Assembly: GCF_910592395.1 (NCBI RefSeq)
Contig: NC_088312.1
Location: 13,700,001 to 13,764,000, forward strand
Length of the DNA stretch: 64,000 bases
DNA from: Lineus longissimus
Taxonomy: Eukaryota; Nemertea; Pilidiophora; Heteronemertea; Lineidae
Direction: 5' to 3'
The notes beneath the pieces were generated by a model, which worked only from the letters and a program-made list of their open reading frames with translations, did no database searches and was not told where the DNA came from. Shown piece by piece: positions 45,201-58,376 of the stretch; the stretch's first letter is position 1; the number at the start of each line of letters is the position of its first letter. The translations under genes and the position numbers were made by a program.

Positions 45201-45626
45201 CCTCGCAAATTCGCGGCAGATTCGCTGCAAATTCGCCGCAGAATCGCTGCAAATAATTTGGACAAAGCCCCAAAGCCCAGGTTTTATCAGGATGTATTTA
45301 TATGCACATGATCTTCACACTGAATGGGTTATTAGCAGTTCGAGCTCCAACGTGTCAGTTCCTCTTTTGACATGAATACTGTCCTTGATATCACTTTCAG
45401 GTGAAATGAGTTTTCAAGGCAGTCACCCATGTCATGTTCTCTATCTTACTGTTATCGAACCTGGAACTTATGTCAGCAGCCAGTAATTCAGACAGCAAGA
45501 AATTTTGAAAGCTGTTTTTATAAAATCTATGGCTATCAATTGATGCTGGTGTGTGTCCAGAAATATTGCCAGGTTAGGGTTTGAGTGGTTGATGGGCGCG
45601 TGAGATAATCATTACAACTATATCAA

Positions 45627-46039
45627 TCAATCAATCAATCATTTGGGATTTAAGGTGCCTATATCCACAAAAAAAACGTAATCAAAGACACCAGAGAGAC
45701 CAATCAAAAAAATATAAGCTGCTGGCCATTTTGACAGACTGCTGCCTAGTTAGAGAACAGGAAAGTTTTCAGCTTTCTCTTGAAGACAAGGATACTGCTG
45801 CTCGCACGAATTTCCTGTGGTAGCCCATTCCACAGGCGCGGCGCAACACAAGCGAAAGCCCTGTCTCCAGAGGAAGCCATCCTGCTGCGTGGTTGCACCA
45901 GCAGCAGTCTGTCCGAGGAACGCAATGATCGGGACGGGTTGTACATTGTTAGAAGATCTTGCAAATAAACTGGCGAGCACCCAAAAATTGAGGGATCTGA
46001 CATGTCTGAGGGAAAATATGAAGTGCATTGGACACACAC
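45627..46039 (-). pseudogene. non-LTR retrotransposon (LINE) RT C-terminal tail
   Basis: The minus-strand frame of 97 residues reads PVYLQDLLTMYNPSRSLRSS, then RAFACVAPRLWNGLPQEIR and VFKRKLKTFLF. This is the conserved C-terminal tail of LINE reverse transcriptases of the CR1/jockey type (P-x-YL, LRSS, AP-LWN-LP-IR, FK-LKT-LF). The stop lies at 45746. Tandem TGAT repeats at 45627-45643 are the likely 3' terminus. The catalytic RT and endonuclease are missing, the usual 5' truncation of LINE copies. Confidence 0.78.
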
Positions 46040-46073
46040 TGCAGTGAAATGAGTGAGGGTTGGGGTAAAAAGC

Positions 46074-46793
46074 CTGAAAATATAGGAATTATCCTTGAAA
46101 TTGCAAGAAATATAGGAAATATAGGAATATAGGAATTATACCAGCCCCAAGGCCAGAAATATAGGAATTATAGGAAATAGGAATGGTGGGAGCCCTGCAT
46201 GTTTTCATCATTTACCTTTGGCCCTGTAGTATTATCTAGGTCGTCTTAAGGTCATGTTAACTAACAGTACTTCCTATTTATCCACTTATCTATGACCCTG
46301 ATGCCCTAACAGGCCCCCTGGTGGCCGAACCATGAATCATATGAGGCCGCATTTCAGTCTCTGATAGTCCAGACCGTTACCATTTTAGGAAACCATTATT
46401 ATTTCCTGTTTAGGAAAACTGGTGCAAATTTATTTCCAGATAAGGAAACCTCCATGTTTTCCCCACTTATTTTGGTTCTGCCACGGTGGTTTGCCACATT
46501 GCCACTGGCATGACTGGTTGTCACTTCTCAAGATCATACTACTGGATCAGTCTCATACTATCTGATCACTGTTACCCTCTGTTACCATTGCCTTTTTGCT
46601 CGTTTTATACAAAAGTGTTTTCCTATTCAGGAACTCTTTGGATTGACCTCCATTTTTTTCCATTCCTGGAAAAAGTTTATTTCCAATAACAGGTCCAGGA
46701 AACATTACTGGTGCAAGAGCAGAAGTATGCTCTTGATTATTTTTGATATCCAGACTAGGAAAACAATTTCCAAATCAGTAAATAAGTTTCCTA
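46074..46793. repeat. AGGAA-rich repeats and probable MITE
   Basis: 46074-46185 repeats AATATAGGAA and TATAGGAATTAT several times. 46387-46793 is bounded by TTAGGAAACCATTATTATTT and the inverse of TAGGAAACTTATTTACTG, with further GGAAAC/TTTCC words inside, so a MITE is likely. At 46311-46372 there is a fragment of a HINE unit (GGCCCCCTGGTGGCCGAACC). Confidence 0.45.
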
Positions 46794-47687
46794 TGAAATG
46801 GTCCAGGGAGCATGTGCTCACCTGTATCAAAGGACATAAGAGAGGAGCAGTATCAAGCAAGCATATTTTGACTTTTGACATTTGGCCCCCTATTGGCCGA
46901 ACCGTGAAATGAATGACATCACGATTTGGTGTCTGAGTAGGGGCCACCAAGAGGTACATTCATACTAAGTTTGGGATCTCTGGCTAAAGCGGTTACAAAA
47001 CGTGCCACCGTTGACTAACTGCGGTGCCGCCAACACACTTTGATCTCTGTGACCTTGAAAATACGGTCAAATCAAAGTATCAAACCGGAGTATATGTGAT
47101 GTCCCATTGGTAGAAATACCTACCATATTTTTTTCAAATTTTTTGGACTAGTAATAAGAGAGCAATCGCATATTTTCACTTTCGACATTTGGCCCCCTAT
47201 TGACCAAACCGTGAAATGTATGACATCACGATTTGGTGTATGAGTAGGGGCCAACCAGAGGTACATTTGTTTAAAGTGTGGGATCTCTGGCTAAAGCGGT
47301 TACAAAACGTGCCACCATAGACTAACTGCGGTGCTGCCGACACACTATGACCTCTATGACCCTAAAAATTAGGTTAAATCAAAAACCCGGAGGATATGTG
47401 ATGTCCCATTGGTAGGAGTACCTACCATATTTTTTTCAAATTTTTCGGACCAGGAATAAGGGAGAAAATGCATATTTTCATTTTTTACCTTTGGCCCCCT
47501 GGTGGCCAAACCATGATGAATCATATGAGGCCGCGATTCGGTCTCTGAGTAGCGGTCACCTAGGGACACATGTGTACCAAGTTTGAGTTCAGTAGCTTTA
47601 GCGGTTACAAAACGTGCCACTATTGTTTAATGACGACGGACGACGACGCCGCGTCATGGTAAAGGCTCACCACAGGTGAGCCAAAAA
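46794..47687 (+). mobile_element. HINE-like element, complete
   Basis: It starts TGAAATGGTCCAGGGAGCAT, then GCTCACCTGTATC. Nearly three units follow, then GACGACGGACGACGACG and the hairpin GGCTCACC-ACA-GGTGAGCC at 47664-47682 with AAAAA. Its 5' part is nearly identical to the element at 63455, so these two copies are recent sisters. One mismatch (GAGCAT for GACCAT) weakens the start stem. Confidence 0.74.
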
Positions 47688-47983
47688 TGGTATCGGTCTG
47701 GACTGTCTGAGTAGTGGTCACCTAGGGACACATGTGTACCACGTTTGAGTTCAGTAGCTTTAGCAGTTACAAAACGTGCCACTATTGTTTAATGACGACG
47801 GACGACAACGAGGCTGCGTGATGGCAAACCAGGAGGATGTGATGCCCCATTGGAAGAATTACCTACCAAAGACGGTGCGATATTTAGGCCCTTTCTGATC
47901 AATAACACGAGGAAGATGTGTCTCCACGGTTCAGTGCCCGCACTTCGACTTGGGGGGCGGGGCAACATATTTTAATGTCATAA
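47688..47983 (+). repeat. HINE 3'-part fragment
   Basis: 47700-47815 repeats the last part of the preceding element (GTGGTCACCTAGGGACACAT, TTTAATGACGACGGACGAC). The hairpin is missing. The rest shows no structure. Confidence 0.6.
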
Positions 47984-48292
47984 TGAAATGGTCCAGGGAC
48001 CATGTGCTCACCTGTTGTCAAAGGACATTTTAGACATTTTAAAAGAGAGGAGAAACATATTTTCACTTTTGACGTTTGGCCCCCTATTGGCCAAACCGTG
48101 AAAGGTATGACACCAAGATTCAGTCTCCGAGTAGGGGTCACCCAGGGGTACATTTGTACCAAGTTTGAGACCTCTGGCTGAATTGTTTACAAAACGTGCC
48201 ACCATTGACTAACGACGGTGCTGTCGGAAAACTTTGACCTCTGTGACCTTGAAAATTAGGTCAAATCAAAAACCCGGAGGATATGTGATGTG
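47984..48292 (+). mobile_element. HINE-like element, one unit, 3' truncated
   Basis: It starts TGAAATGGTCCAGGGACCAT, then GCTCACCTGTTG, and has a single unit ending at GGATATGTGATGT. The remainder is absent. The start is most like that at 8979. Confidence 0.7.
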
Positions 48293-50834
48293 GTCGTATG
48301 TCGGGAACTGGTCAGAAAAAGTGTTGCGAGGCAAATTTGGTCATATACCCAATATTTCCTCCAAAGTTAAGGTTATACATGTAGCATTACCACATCAAAA
48401 TTTAGAATACCCTAAATGTTGTTTGTTCAACTTTTTCATGAAAGAGGGATGTGCAAAAGAGAAAAAAGTTTTTGAATTTTGAAAATCGGTCCACAACTTG
48501 TCGAGTAATAGGGGAAACAACGTTGGCCGCCGGCCCCTCTTTTCTTATTATCCTAGAGGGAAATAGTGAAGGTGCAACACGTCATTCAAATTGGCCTACT
48601 TAAGGCAAAACAGCTATTTATTTCACTGTCAGACAACTTTGGCCTTGACTCACCAAAAATGTTGCTGTTTACCTATCTATTCTAAAATTTTTGGCCAAAT
48701 CCAAATTTTTCATCGTCGATGTCATTCGAGCGCTTTTGAAGCGGCCATCTTGGCGGCCATCTTGGATTTTCAGACCATGAGAACAACTACACGCCAACTA
48801 TGGTAAGTAACATCTTGATGAGCAAATAAGGAGTATCATCATTAGTTATGTCCTAATTATGAATTCAGCAAGGTAGTTCTAGGACAAAACAAGGTCATTG
48901 GTGGCCATTTTTAATCAAAGATGGCCGACAAAGGAATTTGCGACTTCCACGCCATGGTATTCAGAAGTATAGGTTGTAAGGTATCAAAATAAAGGTATGG
49001 AAGAGAACAATGCTTTCATGATCATCAATAAAGGTTTATTCTTAACAGGAAAACAATTTTGTCAAAAATATCATTTTAGAATAAGGATATGACCGACATG
49101 AACAGTTGGACGGCACCTTTGGCACTATTTGTCGTCTTCTTTTTCATGTTTTTTGACACCCTTCGCATTACCAGTACCTGAAAATAGATGATGAAATAAA
49201 TGTCACAGTGTTAAATACATTTATTACTATGTACTATCTCTAAGGCCTACAAGTAGTAATAACTGAATTACTTTACTAACCGCTCCTTGAAGGTGCTGGA
49301 AAATACCCAAAAAAGACAAAGTGTAAACAAACATAGTGAAGGCAGTAAGGAATAGCATAAAAAGTAGGCCTAGTCTGTCTTCATTGCAAAGAAACACCTT
49401 GATAAACCCTATCTAGTGTGCCAAAAGGCACAGAACCGCATGAAAACGAAGTATCCTGTGCATAAATAGAGTAAGTACTGGGGAAAACCCAGAAATCCAT
49501 CACTATCAACAAAGAAATCCTGGGAAATCCCCTCCAGCTGATTGATTCGAATAAACAGCCATCACCCCTCCCTACTGGAGATTCCCTACGATCCTGCCAC
49601 ATGCTGTCCAATGAGAAGAAAGAAACGATGCCACGTCATGGACTAAAATGACGTCACGGGAGACACGGCTCATACAAAAATAGACTCGCCCGCACAACGG
49701 CGTCATCCAGGATGCGATGAAAATTCAAGCTGGTATCCCAACTTCACGATCAAAATACGCTTCAAAATGTTTATTTCACCTCAAAACGAATTAAATGTGC
49801 ATGTTCTTTATGATTTCAAAAATGTACTTACTGTGTTTATTTTTCAACCGCAGGACGCATTTTGCAAAATTTGAAACATTATTTAGGTCCGGACGATCAT
49901 AGCTCGGCATTCCCTGAAGCTATTTTCATCGCGCTTATTGCGGCATCTTGCGGATTTTCCCCCCTCTAATCGGTTAAGAAGAGCCTATGACGTATCTCAT
50001 GGAATTCCGTGGTTATTTAAGTTCCAGTGGAGCAGGGGAGCCCCGAAGACGTCGGATTTTTTGTGCGACAATGAAGAAAGCCGCAAACGCAACGTTGACG
50101 GCGCTTTTTGAAAATTACGTCATTTGCGCGGCTCTTTGAGGAGTATCGTGTTTTAATAATGGTTTTACTATGGATTATTGTACAATTTTCTATGACATGT
50201 CTTGCATCACTGGAAAGGTCTCTTTCTCAGCTTAATGAACATGAAACTTCCTATTTTTTCCCGTGGAGTTCAAGATAGTGCAGGCGATTTTAGTGATAGA
50301 CATAGATGAAAAGATCCGTCACTATCCAATGATACAGTGTTAGATTGGTGACGTCGCGATAAGACTGAATGCGGGCGCGATGTGGTAATGCTAATACATG
50401 CCCTTTCACTCAATCTAAGTGGTTTCCCTTAATTCAAAGGATTTTAAGTAGAAATAAGCACTTAAAGATGGCTGATTTAAAGGAAAATGCATTAAATTGC
50501 GATTACGTTTTTGCCGTTTTCTCCATTTGGACCTCTTTCACAAACAGAGGCACCAAATTTTTATTTCTCAACCAAATTTAATTGGGTTTGATGCAAAATG
50601 CTCAGAAGAGTATGCTCCTTCCACCCAATACAAAATTTAAACCAAACAAGACCCCAGAGTATGCTCTGCACAACATCGAACATGGGATACAATTTCTAAC
50701 CCATATTTCATTAAGTCCTATTGTCAAGACCATTTCAACACCTGTAATAACAGAAATGTTTCTTGGGAAAGGTCTCTCAACTGTTGTAAAGATACCTAAT
50801 TCAATGATGCTGCAATGGAGCACATTTTTATGAT
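48293..50834. other. gap: promoter-like patches, no supported gene
   Basis: No frame has a recognisable product. AAATGACGTCACGGGAGAC at 49647 carries a perfect CRE in a GC-richer patch, and a second CRE-like AATTACGTCATTTGCGC lies near 50105. On the minus strand TTTTCAG at 49178 could be an acceptor before a short terminal frame, but this is too weak to call an exon. Confidence 0.35.
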
Positions 50835-50862
50835 TATATGGGCGATTTTCAGCCAAGTGTGC

Positions 50863-51843
50863 AATAACAAGAAAGACACTTTTCAAAAATCAAACCAATT
50901 TTTTCCTCATCATTTGGTTTCCAATGGCTTATTCAATGAATTTGTAAGTATTTTACAAGCCTGCAATGCAAGATTATCTCTAAATTCTGAGAAAATCAAT
51001 TTTCAAATGTTGAGGGTCTGTCTTTCTTGTTACCAGGGTTGTCTTTCTTGTTACCACCGTAACTCAAGTCAAAGGACTCGCAGAATAAATGTATTCATTA
51101 TAAAATGTAGTTAGTTGTCTTTTGATGATTGTTTAAAACAAATACTAGTCTGCATCATGGTTAATGGGTTAATTCGAAGACTTTTTTAACCCCAATATCT
51201 TATTTGATACCGCCTGTCTTTCTTGTTACCCTGATTTTACCCTGATTCTACCCACAATGCATCATAATAGTAACATGAAAGACAGTTTTTGGTAACAAGA
51301 AAACACATAATAGAGCATTACTTGGAATCCTACAGACAGTTGCACTAAATTTTGCACCTTCAATTGGAGCCAACATGGCCCATTACACCAATTTAAGTTC
51401 ATTTCTTCAGTTTCTTGATAGAATCACCACTATTTTGCGGTAACAAGAAAGACATGCAATTGGTGTGACACCTTGCATTGACACATTAGTAAATGTCAAT
51501 TTTTCCTCTAAAAACAACAGTAAGATTTCATAATTGACTCCAAAATAGCTTCCTTAGATCCTTGTCATACACATAAATATTAATATCTGTTATCTTTTTG
51601 ACAACAAGTTAGCTATTGATGGTAACAAGAATGATGGTAACAAGAAAGACGAAGACCGTTCCAAATTTGGAACGCAGCTATTTTCACTTTTATTTCCTGA
51701 AAGAAACCCAGGAAATAAAAAGAAAATATATCTTATTTGTGATCTCAGATATAGAAACATGAGTGATAAGGTTATTCAAGTTGCAAGAAAAAAAAAGTAG
51801 TTTACTGAAAGTGACCTCACTAGAGACAGGTAACAAAAAAGAC
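50863..51843. repeat. cluster of motif A, GGTAACAAGAAAGAC
   Basis: Perfect or near-perfect copies occur at 51020, 51041 and 51216 (inverse orientation) and at 51439, 51621 (variant), 51636 and 51829 (one mismatch) in forward orientation. Weaker copies are at 50863, 51270 and 51291. All lie in the segment present only in the left arm. Short, clustered, two-way motifs of this kind are typical of protein-binding sites in transposon ends. Confidence 0.8.
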
Positions 51844-53725
51844 ATTTGACCCACAAAAGTCCTCGTATTTTGTCTTAAAATCACATAAAAGTATGCCAAA
51901 AAAATTTTTGGAGCCCCAAAAATCATTTTCCAATATATCAAATTGCTTCCTGGGCCAAATTTCATGATTAAGAGCCCCTGTCTGAGAGAATAGCACTTTT
52001 GGGATACTTTGTGGAAATGACCCCCCTAGAATTGGACAAAAATTTGTGTGTGGGTACATATACATGTTTCATGGAAAACCCCCAAATATTTGGGCCAGGG
52101 AAGGCTGAGTTTGGTCGCAGCGCCCCCTGGAAGAGGGTGAGGTAGGCCTAAAATTGGCTAAAACTGTAAAATGCATGTGTTCTTTGATGGAATATTGTGT
52201 GAGCAGTGTTCAAAGTGCCAGGCTATCTTTGATTGGTATGAAGAACAAGATGGTAGAACTTTTATGTAAATCAGTCGCCACCTGGTGGGCACTTGGAGAT
52301 TTTTTTATTATGGCTCAAAGTTGGGAGAAAATTGTTAGGGTGCCAAAAATTTGGGGCTTCATTATAAAAATACTCCAAGTTAATGCCATGGAAATTTCTA
52401 CTATAAGGGAATGGCCCATGTTCACACGGTTCAAAAATGTAAAAATATTTGCGGCACTCTTCCGGAGTGTCTGTATATTTGGCCCCAAAAGGCGTAATAT
52501 GGCTATTTGGGGCCTACTTTGGGGTCAAATAAAAAAATACTCCAAAGAGATATTGGACATTCAGACACACTGACACATACCTTCTACCTCATACGAACAT
52601 ATGCAATAAAAAGTTCCATGGCACTCGGAGGGGCTTTCATGGTGGCCTCCGGCAAAGTTATCGCGACCCCACGAAATGGGCTATCTGTGACCACTTTTAG
52701 GGGCTGATAAAATTTTACTCCAGATAGCCAGACACTTGAAACTCCCAGAATCATCAGTCTCTGTCTTGTACATCACAGAACAAGTGGAATCACTATGGCA
52801 CTATGTACCGTTTTTGCGATATTTCATGTAGTATCCTGGCCGAAACGGCCACCAGGGGGCTCTGAAGTCAATACCTCAATTTCCAGCATCTCCAAGGATG
52901 TGTCATGGTAAAACCTCTGCAAATGTTGTTCATTCACATAGCACATGGGAACAAAATTAAAATCATGGCAGCACAATGATAGAGTTTTGTGCTAGCCCTG
53001 CAGGGGGCGCCCCCACAGGGTTGGGTTAAAATAAAAATACTCCAGAGAGATGCCGCGAGAAAAACTTCATGAATGTCACTGCTGACATCCATGGACCTCA
53101 AAAAGTCAACTTCACTATGGCATCTTTCTGGAGTATCCATAGGATGAGTGTTTGGAGTGTGTGGGGGGGGCTTAGCACAGAGCAGCCATCTTGAATTTTC
53201 CAAGAACGCATATCCTGAAAACACAGAAACCCTTCTTGAAAGATTCTTAGGGCCCAAAAACCCAATTCTAGACATCAAAACATTCATTTTGTCTCTAAAA
53301 CATCCATGATTTATGCCTCTTACCAATTTCTATATCCCCCTGTGTAAAATGTACACAAAATTTACAGGGCAATTCCATGAGAATGGAGACACAGCACCTA
53401 TGAAATCAAATTGAACTGATGGCATTTCTGTCCAATTTGAGGTCAAGGTATGACATCAGAGGCTCAAAAACCAATATTGCTTTCTTTGTACTGCTGGAAC
53501 ACTACTAGCACTGAACCACTTCACATTCACGATGTTTTCTGCTTCAGTAAAAGGGCTAAAAAGGTGTAGTTTGGGCAGAGCTAAACCCCTTGGCAATTGT
53601 GAAATGCCAACAAAACAAAATACTTTTTTGTAGTCCAATGCCCCGCCAATCTGAAAATGACATTCGATCTCGTTGAGCTTTCACCATTTCGGCCTGAGCT
53701 GCCACCCAATATTGCAGCGGGAAAT

Positions 53726-54996
53726 GTAATGTGAGTTACCAAAAACATCAATATTTTAATCTCCACTGAACATCTCTATGACTTAAATCTTCCCCTTAAG
53801 TGAAGGTAACATTTATCCATACCACTAATAATCATTGCAAGAAATGTATTCAAAAAGCCAAGGATAAGTGAAAACAGAGCCCCTGAAAGCTGTAACGTGA
53901 GTTACCACAGCCCAAAATGTAATGCGAGTTACCAAGTTTAAGCCCCTCTAATCTCATTGTTTTACCATAAAATCATGATAGTTCTTGATTTAATCAACAG
54001 CATAACACTGACATTACTGAGGGCACTGCATCTCCAATCTTACACAAAAATATTTCACACAAAATGTGCCACCTAGTGGCCAAAAATCGCCCCCTGGTGG
54101 CAATTTCTGGTGTTGTCCATTTTATAAGAAATTTGGCTCCTAGTACACCCATTACCAATAGTCAATGTTTCCTTCAGCGCAGCATCATTGACATTAAACA
54201 TTGAAATACTATTCGTACTACATCATATTCAGCATGTTTAGACAAGTTGCCACCCCTAGTTTTCCTGTTGTGGTCCCATAGTGGCTGAAAAGGGCCATCT
54301 GGTGGCCAGTTTTGGTATCAACTTTAAAAAAAAAAATACTCATAAAAATCTTAGCCAGCATCCAACGACTATGTTATTTTGTTGAAGGATAACTTTTGTA
54401 TGCGAATTCTTCGCACAGTATCCATTTCTCGATAAAAAGTGCCTTCTTTCACTGGACCCCCCCCCCCCCAGGCCCAACCCCCTCCAGGAGATCCTATTCT
54501 GAATGGTTTATTAGAAAAACAATATAAAACCAAAAAAACACACTTTCTGTACAATTCAGACCATATATGGTGGGTGTTTTATGCCTTTGAGCTTACGGTA
54601 ATGTGAGTTACCGTAATGTGAGTTACCAACCATGGTTGGCATATTTTGTCCTCAGCAGAAGGACCTGCATTGGGCACTGTCAATTACACCCGCAAATGAA
54701 TCTATGATATGTTTGTCATTTATCATAAGACTGCTAGTTTTGTATCTTTTCTAACTTTTGTAAACTGTTGAAGGGAAAATAAGTCTCTTTTTTCATGTCT
54801 TTTTGGCGTAATGTGAGTTACCGAGCTGTTGGCCCCGCCCATCCCTCCACCCAAGCAGCACTTTTTCTTTCCTGTCAATTCATGCATATGGATGGTATCT
54901 AACAATGTACAGAATAACTTTTGTCTTAGACGATTAGTGGCTAAATAAGGGCAGGGTAAAGGTTGAGGAAACTCTCAAACCGTAATGTGAGTTACC
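53726..54996 (+). repeat. cluster of motif B, GTAATGTGAGTTACC
   Basis: Copies start at 53726, 53892 (one change), 53919 (one change), 54598, 54613 (directly adjacent), 54808 and 54982, all in the same orientation and all in the loop between the arms. The inverse begins GGTAAC, as motif A does. Confidence 0.82.
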
Positions 54997-56429
54997 GTGG
55001 AATTGCCCTAAGAGTGATAGAATATTGGTTTTTAGCCATGAAAATGTGTATGTTAGAGATTTCCAACAATTTTTGAGTCCAGATAAATTATTTTGGGCCT
55101 CAGGAATCCTTTAAGATCAATTACAGTTTTGTCAGGACATGTTTTCATGGAAAATCCAAGATGGCCGCCAACGGACCTAGACCCCACCTCACACACGCAT
55201 TGTCATAATACTCCAGAAAGGTGCCATGGTGAAGTTAACTTTTATGAGGTCCATGGATGTCACCAGTGACATTCATGAAGTTTTTCTCGTGGCATCTCTC
55301 TGGAGTATTTTTATTTCTACCCTACCCTGTGGGGGCGCCCCCTGCAGGGATAGCACAAAACTCCATCATTGTGCCGCCATGATTTTTAATTTTTTCCCAT
55401 GTGCTATGTGAATGAACAACATTTGCAGAGGTTTTACCATGGCACATCCTTGGAGATGCTGGAAATTGAGGTATTGACTTCAGAGCCCCCTGGTGGCAGT
55501 TTCGGCCAGGATACTATATGAAATAATGCAAAAACCGTACATAGTGCCATAGTGATTCCACTTGTTCTGTGATAAGACAGAAACTGATGATCCTGGGAGT
55601 TTCAAGTGTCTGGCTATCTGGAGTAAAATTTTATCAGCCCCTAAAAGTGGTCACAGATAGCCCATTTCGTGGGGTCGCGATAACTTCGCCGGAGGCCACC
55701 ATGAAAACCCCTCCGAGTGCCATGGAACTTTTTGTTGCATATGTTCGTATGAGGTAGAAGGTATGAATCAGTGTGTCTGAAAGTCCAATATCTCTTTGGA
55801 GTATTTTTTTATTTGACCCCAAAGTAGGCCCCGAATAGCCATACGCCTTTTGGGGCCAAATATACAGACACTCCGGAATAGTGCCGCAAATATTTTTACA
55901 TTTTTTAACTGTGTGAACATGGGCCATTCCCTTATAGTAGAAATTTCCATGGCATTAACTTGGGAGTATTTTTATAATGAAGCCCCAAATTTTTGGCACC
56001 CTAACAATTTTCTCCCAACTTTGAGCCATAATAAAAAAGATCTCCAAGTGCCCACCAGGTGGCGACTGATTTTCATAAAAGTTCTACCATCTTGTTATTC
56101 ATACCAATCAAAGATAGCCTGGCACTTTGAACACTGCTCACACAATATTCCATCAAAAAACACATGCATTTTGCAGTTTTAGCCCGTTTTAGGCCTCCCT
56201 CACCCTCTTCCAGGGGGCGCTGCGACAAAACTAAGCCTTCCCTGGCCCAAATATTTGGGGGTTTTCCATGAAACATGTATATGTACCCACACACAAATTT
56301 TTGTCTAATTCTAGGGGGGTCATTTCCACAACCAGTGCTACTTTTTCAGACAGAGGCTCTTAAATGGGTTTTATGAGATGAGATATTTTTTACCCCCAAT
56401 TTGCACACTTGGCTGAAAATCGCCCATAT

Positions 56430-56984
56430 CCTCATGGTATCAACAGCCCCCCCCCTCATTGTCCTTGCCGATTTCAACCAATGATGTTAGCAAGGTGGGC
56501 CTAGTTTTCACTTTTCTTCACCCCTGAAGGACGCTAAGATTGCTTTTGATCATGTATTGCTGTTTTAACCCCTTCATGCATCAGTTCATGACATCACCTT
56601 GAACTTTGACTAGACTTACATGGCAATATCCCCCAGCACGTAGAGCCAAATACTATGCAAACTAGAAGGAGTACCCAGGTTTGAGGGAGCAATGCATACA
56701 AATATCAAGCATTATGAATACTAAGCTCAATACTTCTTACAAAGTTCACCAGGCCTCTAGTTTCTATGAATCCTGCAGCACTGTCAACTTTATATTTTCC
56801 AAGGCTAATGTCTGTGAGAGGTTTTGCGATTATATATTCATTATATAAGCCACCAAGTTGCTACATCAAAATCTGCACCAGGCACTCTTTTCTTGTCCCA
56901 AATGGAGTCCCTTTGTCTTAAATCAATACAGTGTCACAGTGCATAGACAGAAATAACCTAACTGAGGTAGTAGCACAGGTTAAG
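56430..56984. other. gap: no supported feature
   Basis: AT-rich sequence with a C-run near 56447. I see no repeat or frame that can be supported. Confidence 0.4.
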
Positions 56985-57034
56985 TGTCAGTCCATGGATA
57001 GACCATGCAAAAGGTGATAAGGTGGGGGTCAACC

Positions 57035-58376
57035 GATTTCAATGAAATTTGGTGTGTAGGATCCTTCTACCAAGTTATGAAAAAGTGCCAAATATTAGGC
57101 TTATCCATTCACTGGTTCCGGAGTAATCAACATAACTTGAATTTTGGTAAATTTCGGTTCTTTTACTGTGAATTCCAAGGCGTTTCTTTTTTTGCCGCCC
57201 ATAAGTGGCCCAACAAATTTGATATTTTACATGGAGCTAGTATAAGGCTCTATTTCTCTGAACCTTGAATATGACTTGAATATATTGCTTAGTTTGGAAG
57301 AAATCAGCTTTGGGGTACCCCTACCCCCAAACATGAATCTGGACATAGGGAGGTTCTGACCCGAATAACTCACCCTTTGCAGGGAGTTGGATCACCAAAC
57401 TTGGCTTAAATTGTAGCTTATGACCTGTACTTGAATTATCAAAAACAATTTTTTTGTCAACTCTTGTGGGGTGAGAGTAGCATTCAAATGAATAAACGGC
57501 ATTTTCACCAAATGTTAGTGCTGCCACCTGTTGGTAGTTGCTGGAACTAGCAACTGTATTTTGCCAGAACTTCACAAAATCAAGTCTGGTTGTGATCCAC
57601 TGTGATAAAGGAAATTCATACCAAATAGTAACTTGTATTGGATGTTGAAACATAAACCCCGGTAGAGGGGTGGGGTGAATTATTCACTAGGGCCTAGTTA
57701 AAGTAGGAATGACTTCAATTTCCCATGGGGCTAAGCAATTCCCTTAGTCAGTGGGTAATTCGTCAGAGTGAACTCCAAGCCACTTCATAACATGAATAAG
57801 ACATCTTGATTTAGCCATGGTCCTGATGAGAGTTCTCCATTTTCATTTGTGTATGTGTGGTTGTGACGACCTTGACCATGAACTGGCGGAAAAAGGAAAA
57901 ACCATGAACCACTGAGTAAAGGAGCAATTGAATATTTTATTAGTAAATATCAGCACCAAATCAATAAAAATGGTTTCATGTAGCAAAATAGGTAGAAAAA
58001 TCTGAGTTCTTGATTACTTGGAACACAAATTGTAACACGCGCCCCCCCCCCCCCAACATCACCCTCGGTAACAAACCTGTCGGTGAAAATCAATACCAAC
58101 GAGCCCTTTTGACATTTCTTGAAAAATACGCATTCCGGCATGCCATTACCACGTCATTGGGGCAAACAAACAGATTGAAAATAAGAGTGAGTGAAACTCT
58201 CGCCCACTCTCTAATAAACCATAATATTCAGACACCATGTACTCAAGGTCACAAAACATTTGACTGGCTGATTTAAAGCAGAACTTGTTTTAAAAAAAAC
58301 AACACATAATATATCAGTTGAACTGTCAATACATTCAGACCGGTACACATTCTGTAACCACATCTACATTGGCCTG
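57035..58376. other. gap: 3' flank of the minus-strand gene
   Basis: AT-rich, with a C-run at 58041-58054. No frame with a recognisable domain. It would be the 3' region of the gene that ends at 58377. Confidence 0.4.

Larger units (their letters stand above)
50835..56429. mobile_element. 5.6-kb inverted-repeat element with clustered 15-bp motifs
   Basis: The arms 51940-53378 and 54992-56400 are inverted copies around a centre near 54171. For example CCCAGAATCATCAGTCTCTG at 52744 pairs with the region ending 55599, and CATATACATGTTTCATGG near 52056 pairs with the region near 56270-56285. The outer block ATATGGGCGATTTTCAGCCA is at 50835 and inverted at 56410-56429. The left arm has about 1.1 kb of extra sequence (50864-51935) that the right arm lacks. 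The arms contain repeated ATACTCCA words. Paired frames in the two arms simply mirror each other. No transposase is seen. Confidence 0.75.

Noticed and set aside
45627-45643. CRISPR-like or telomeric array
   Set aside because: Only four AATC-type repeats; it is the tail of a LINE copy.
52154-52573. 139-residue frame with a counterpart on the minus strand near 56073-56294
   Set aside because: The match comes from the inverted DNA arms; no recognisable domain and several breaks between the arms.
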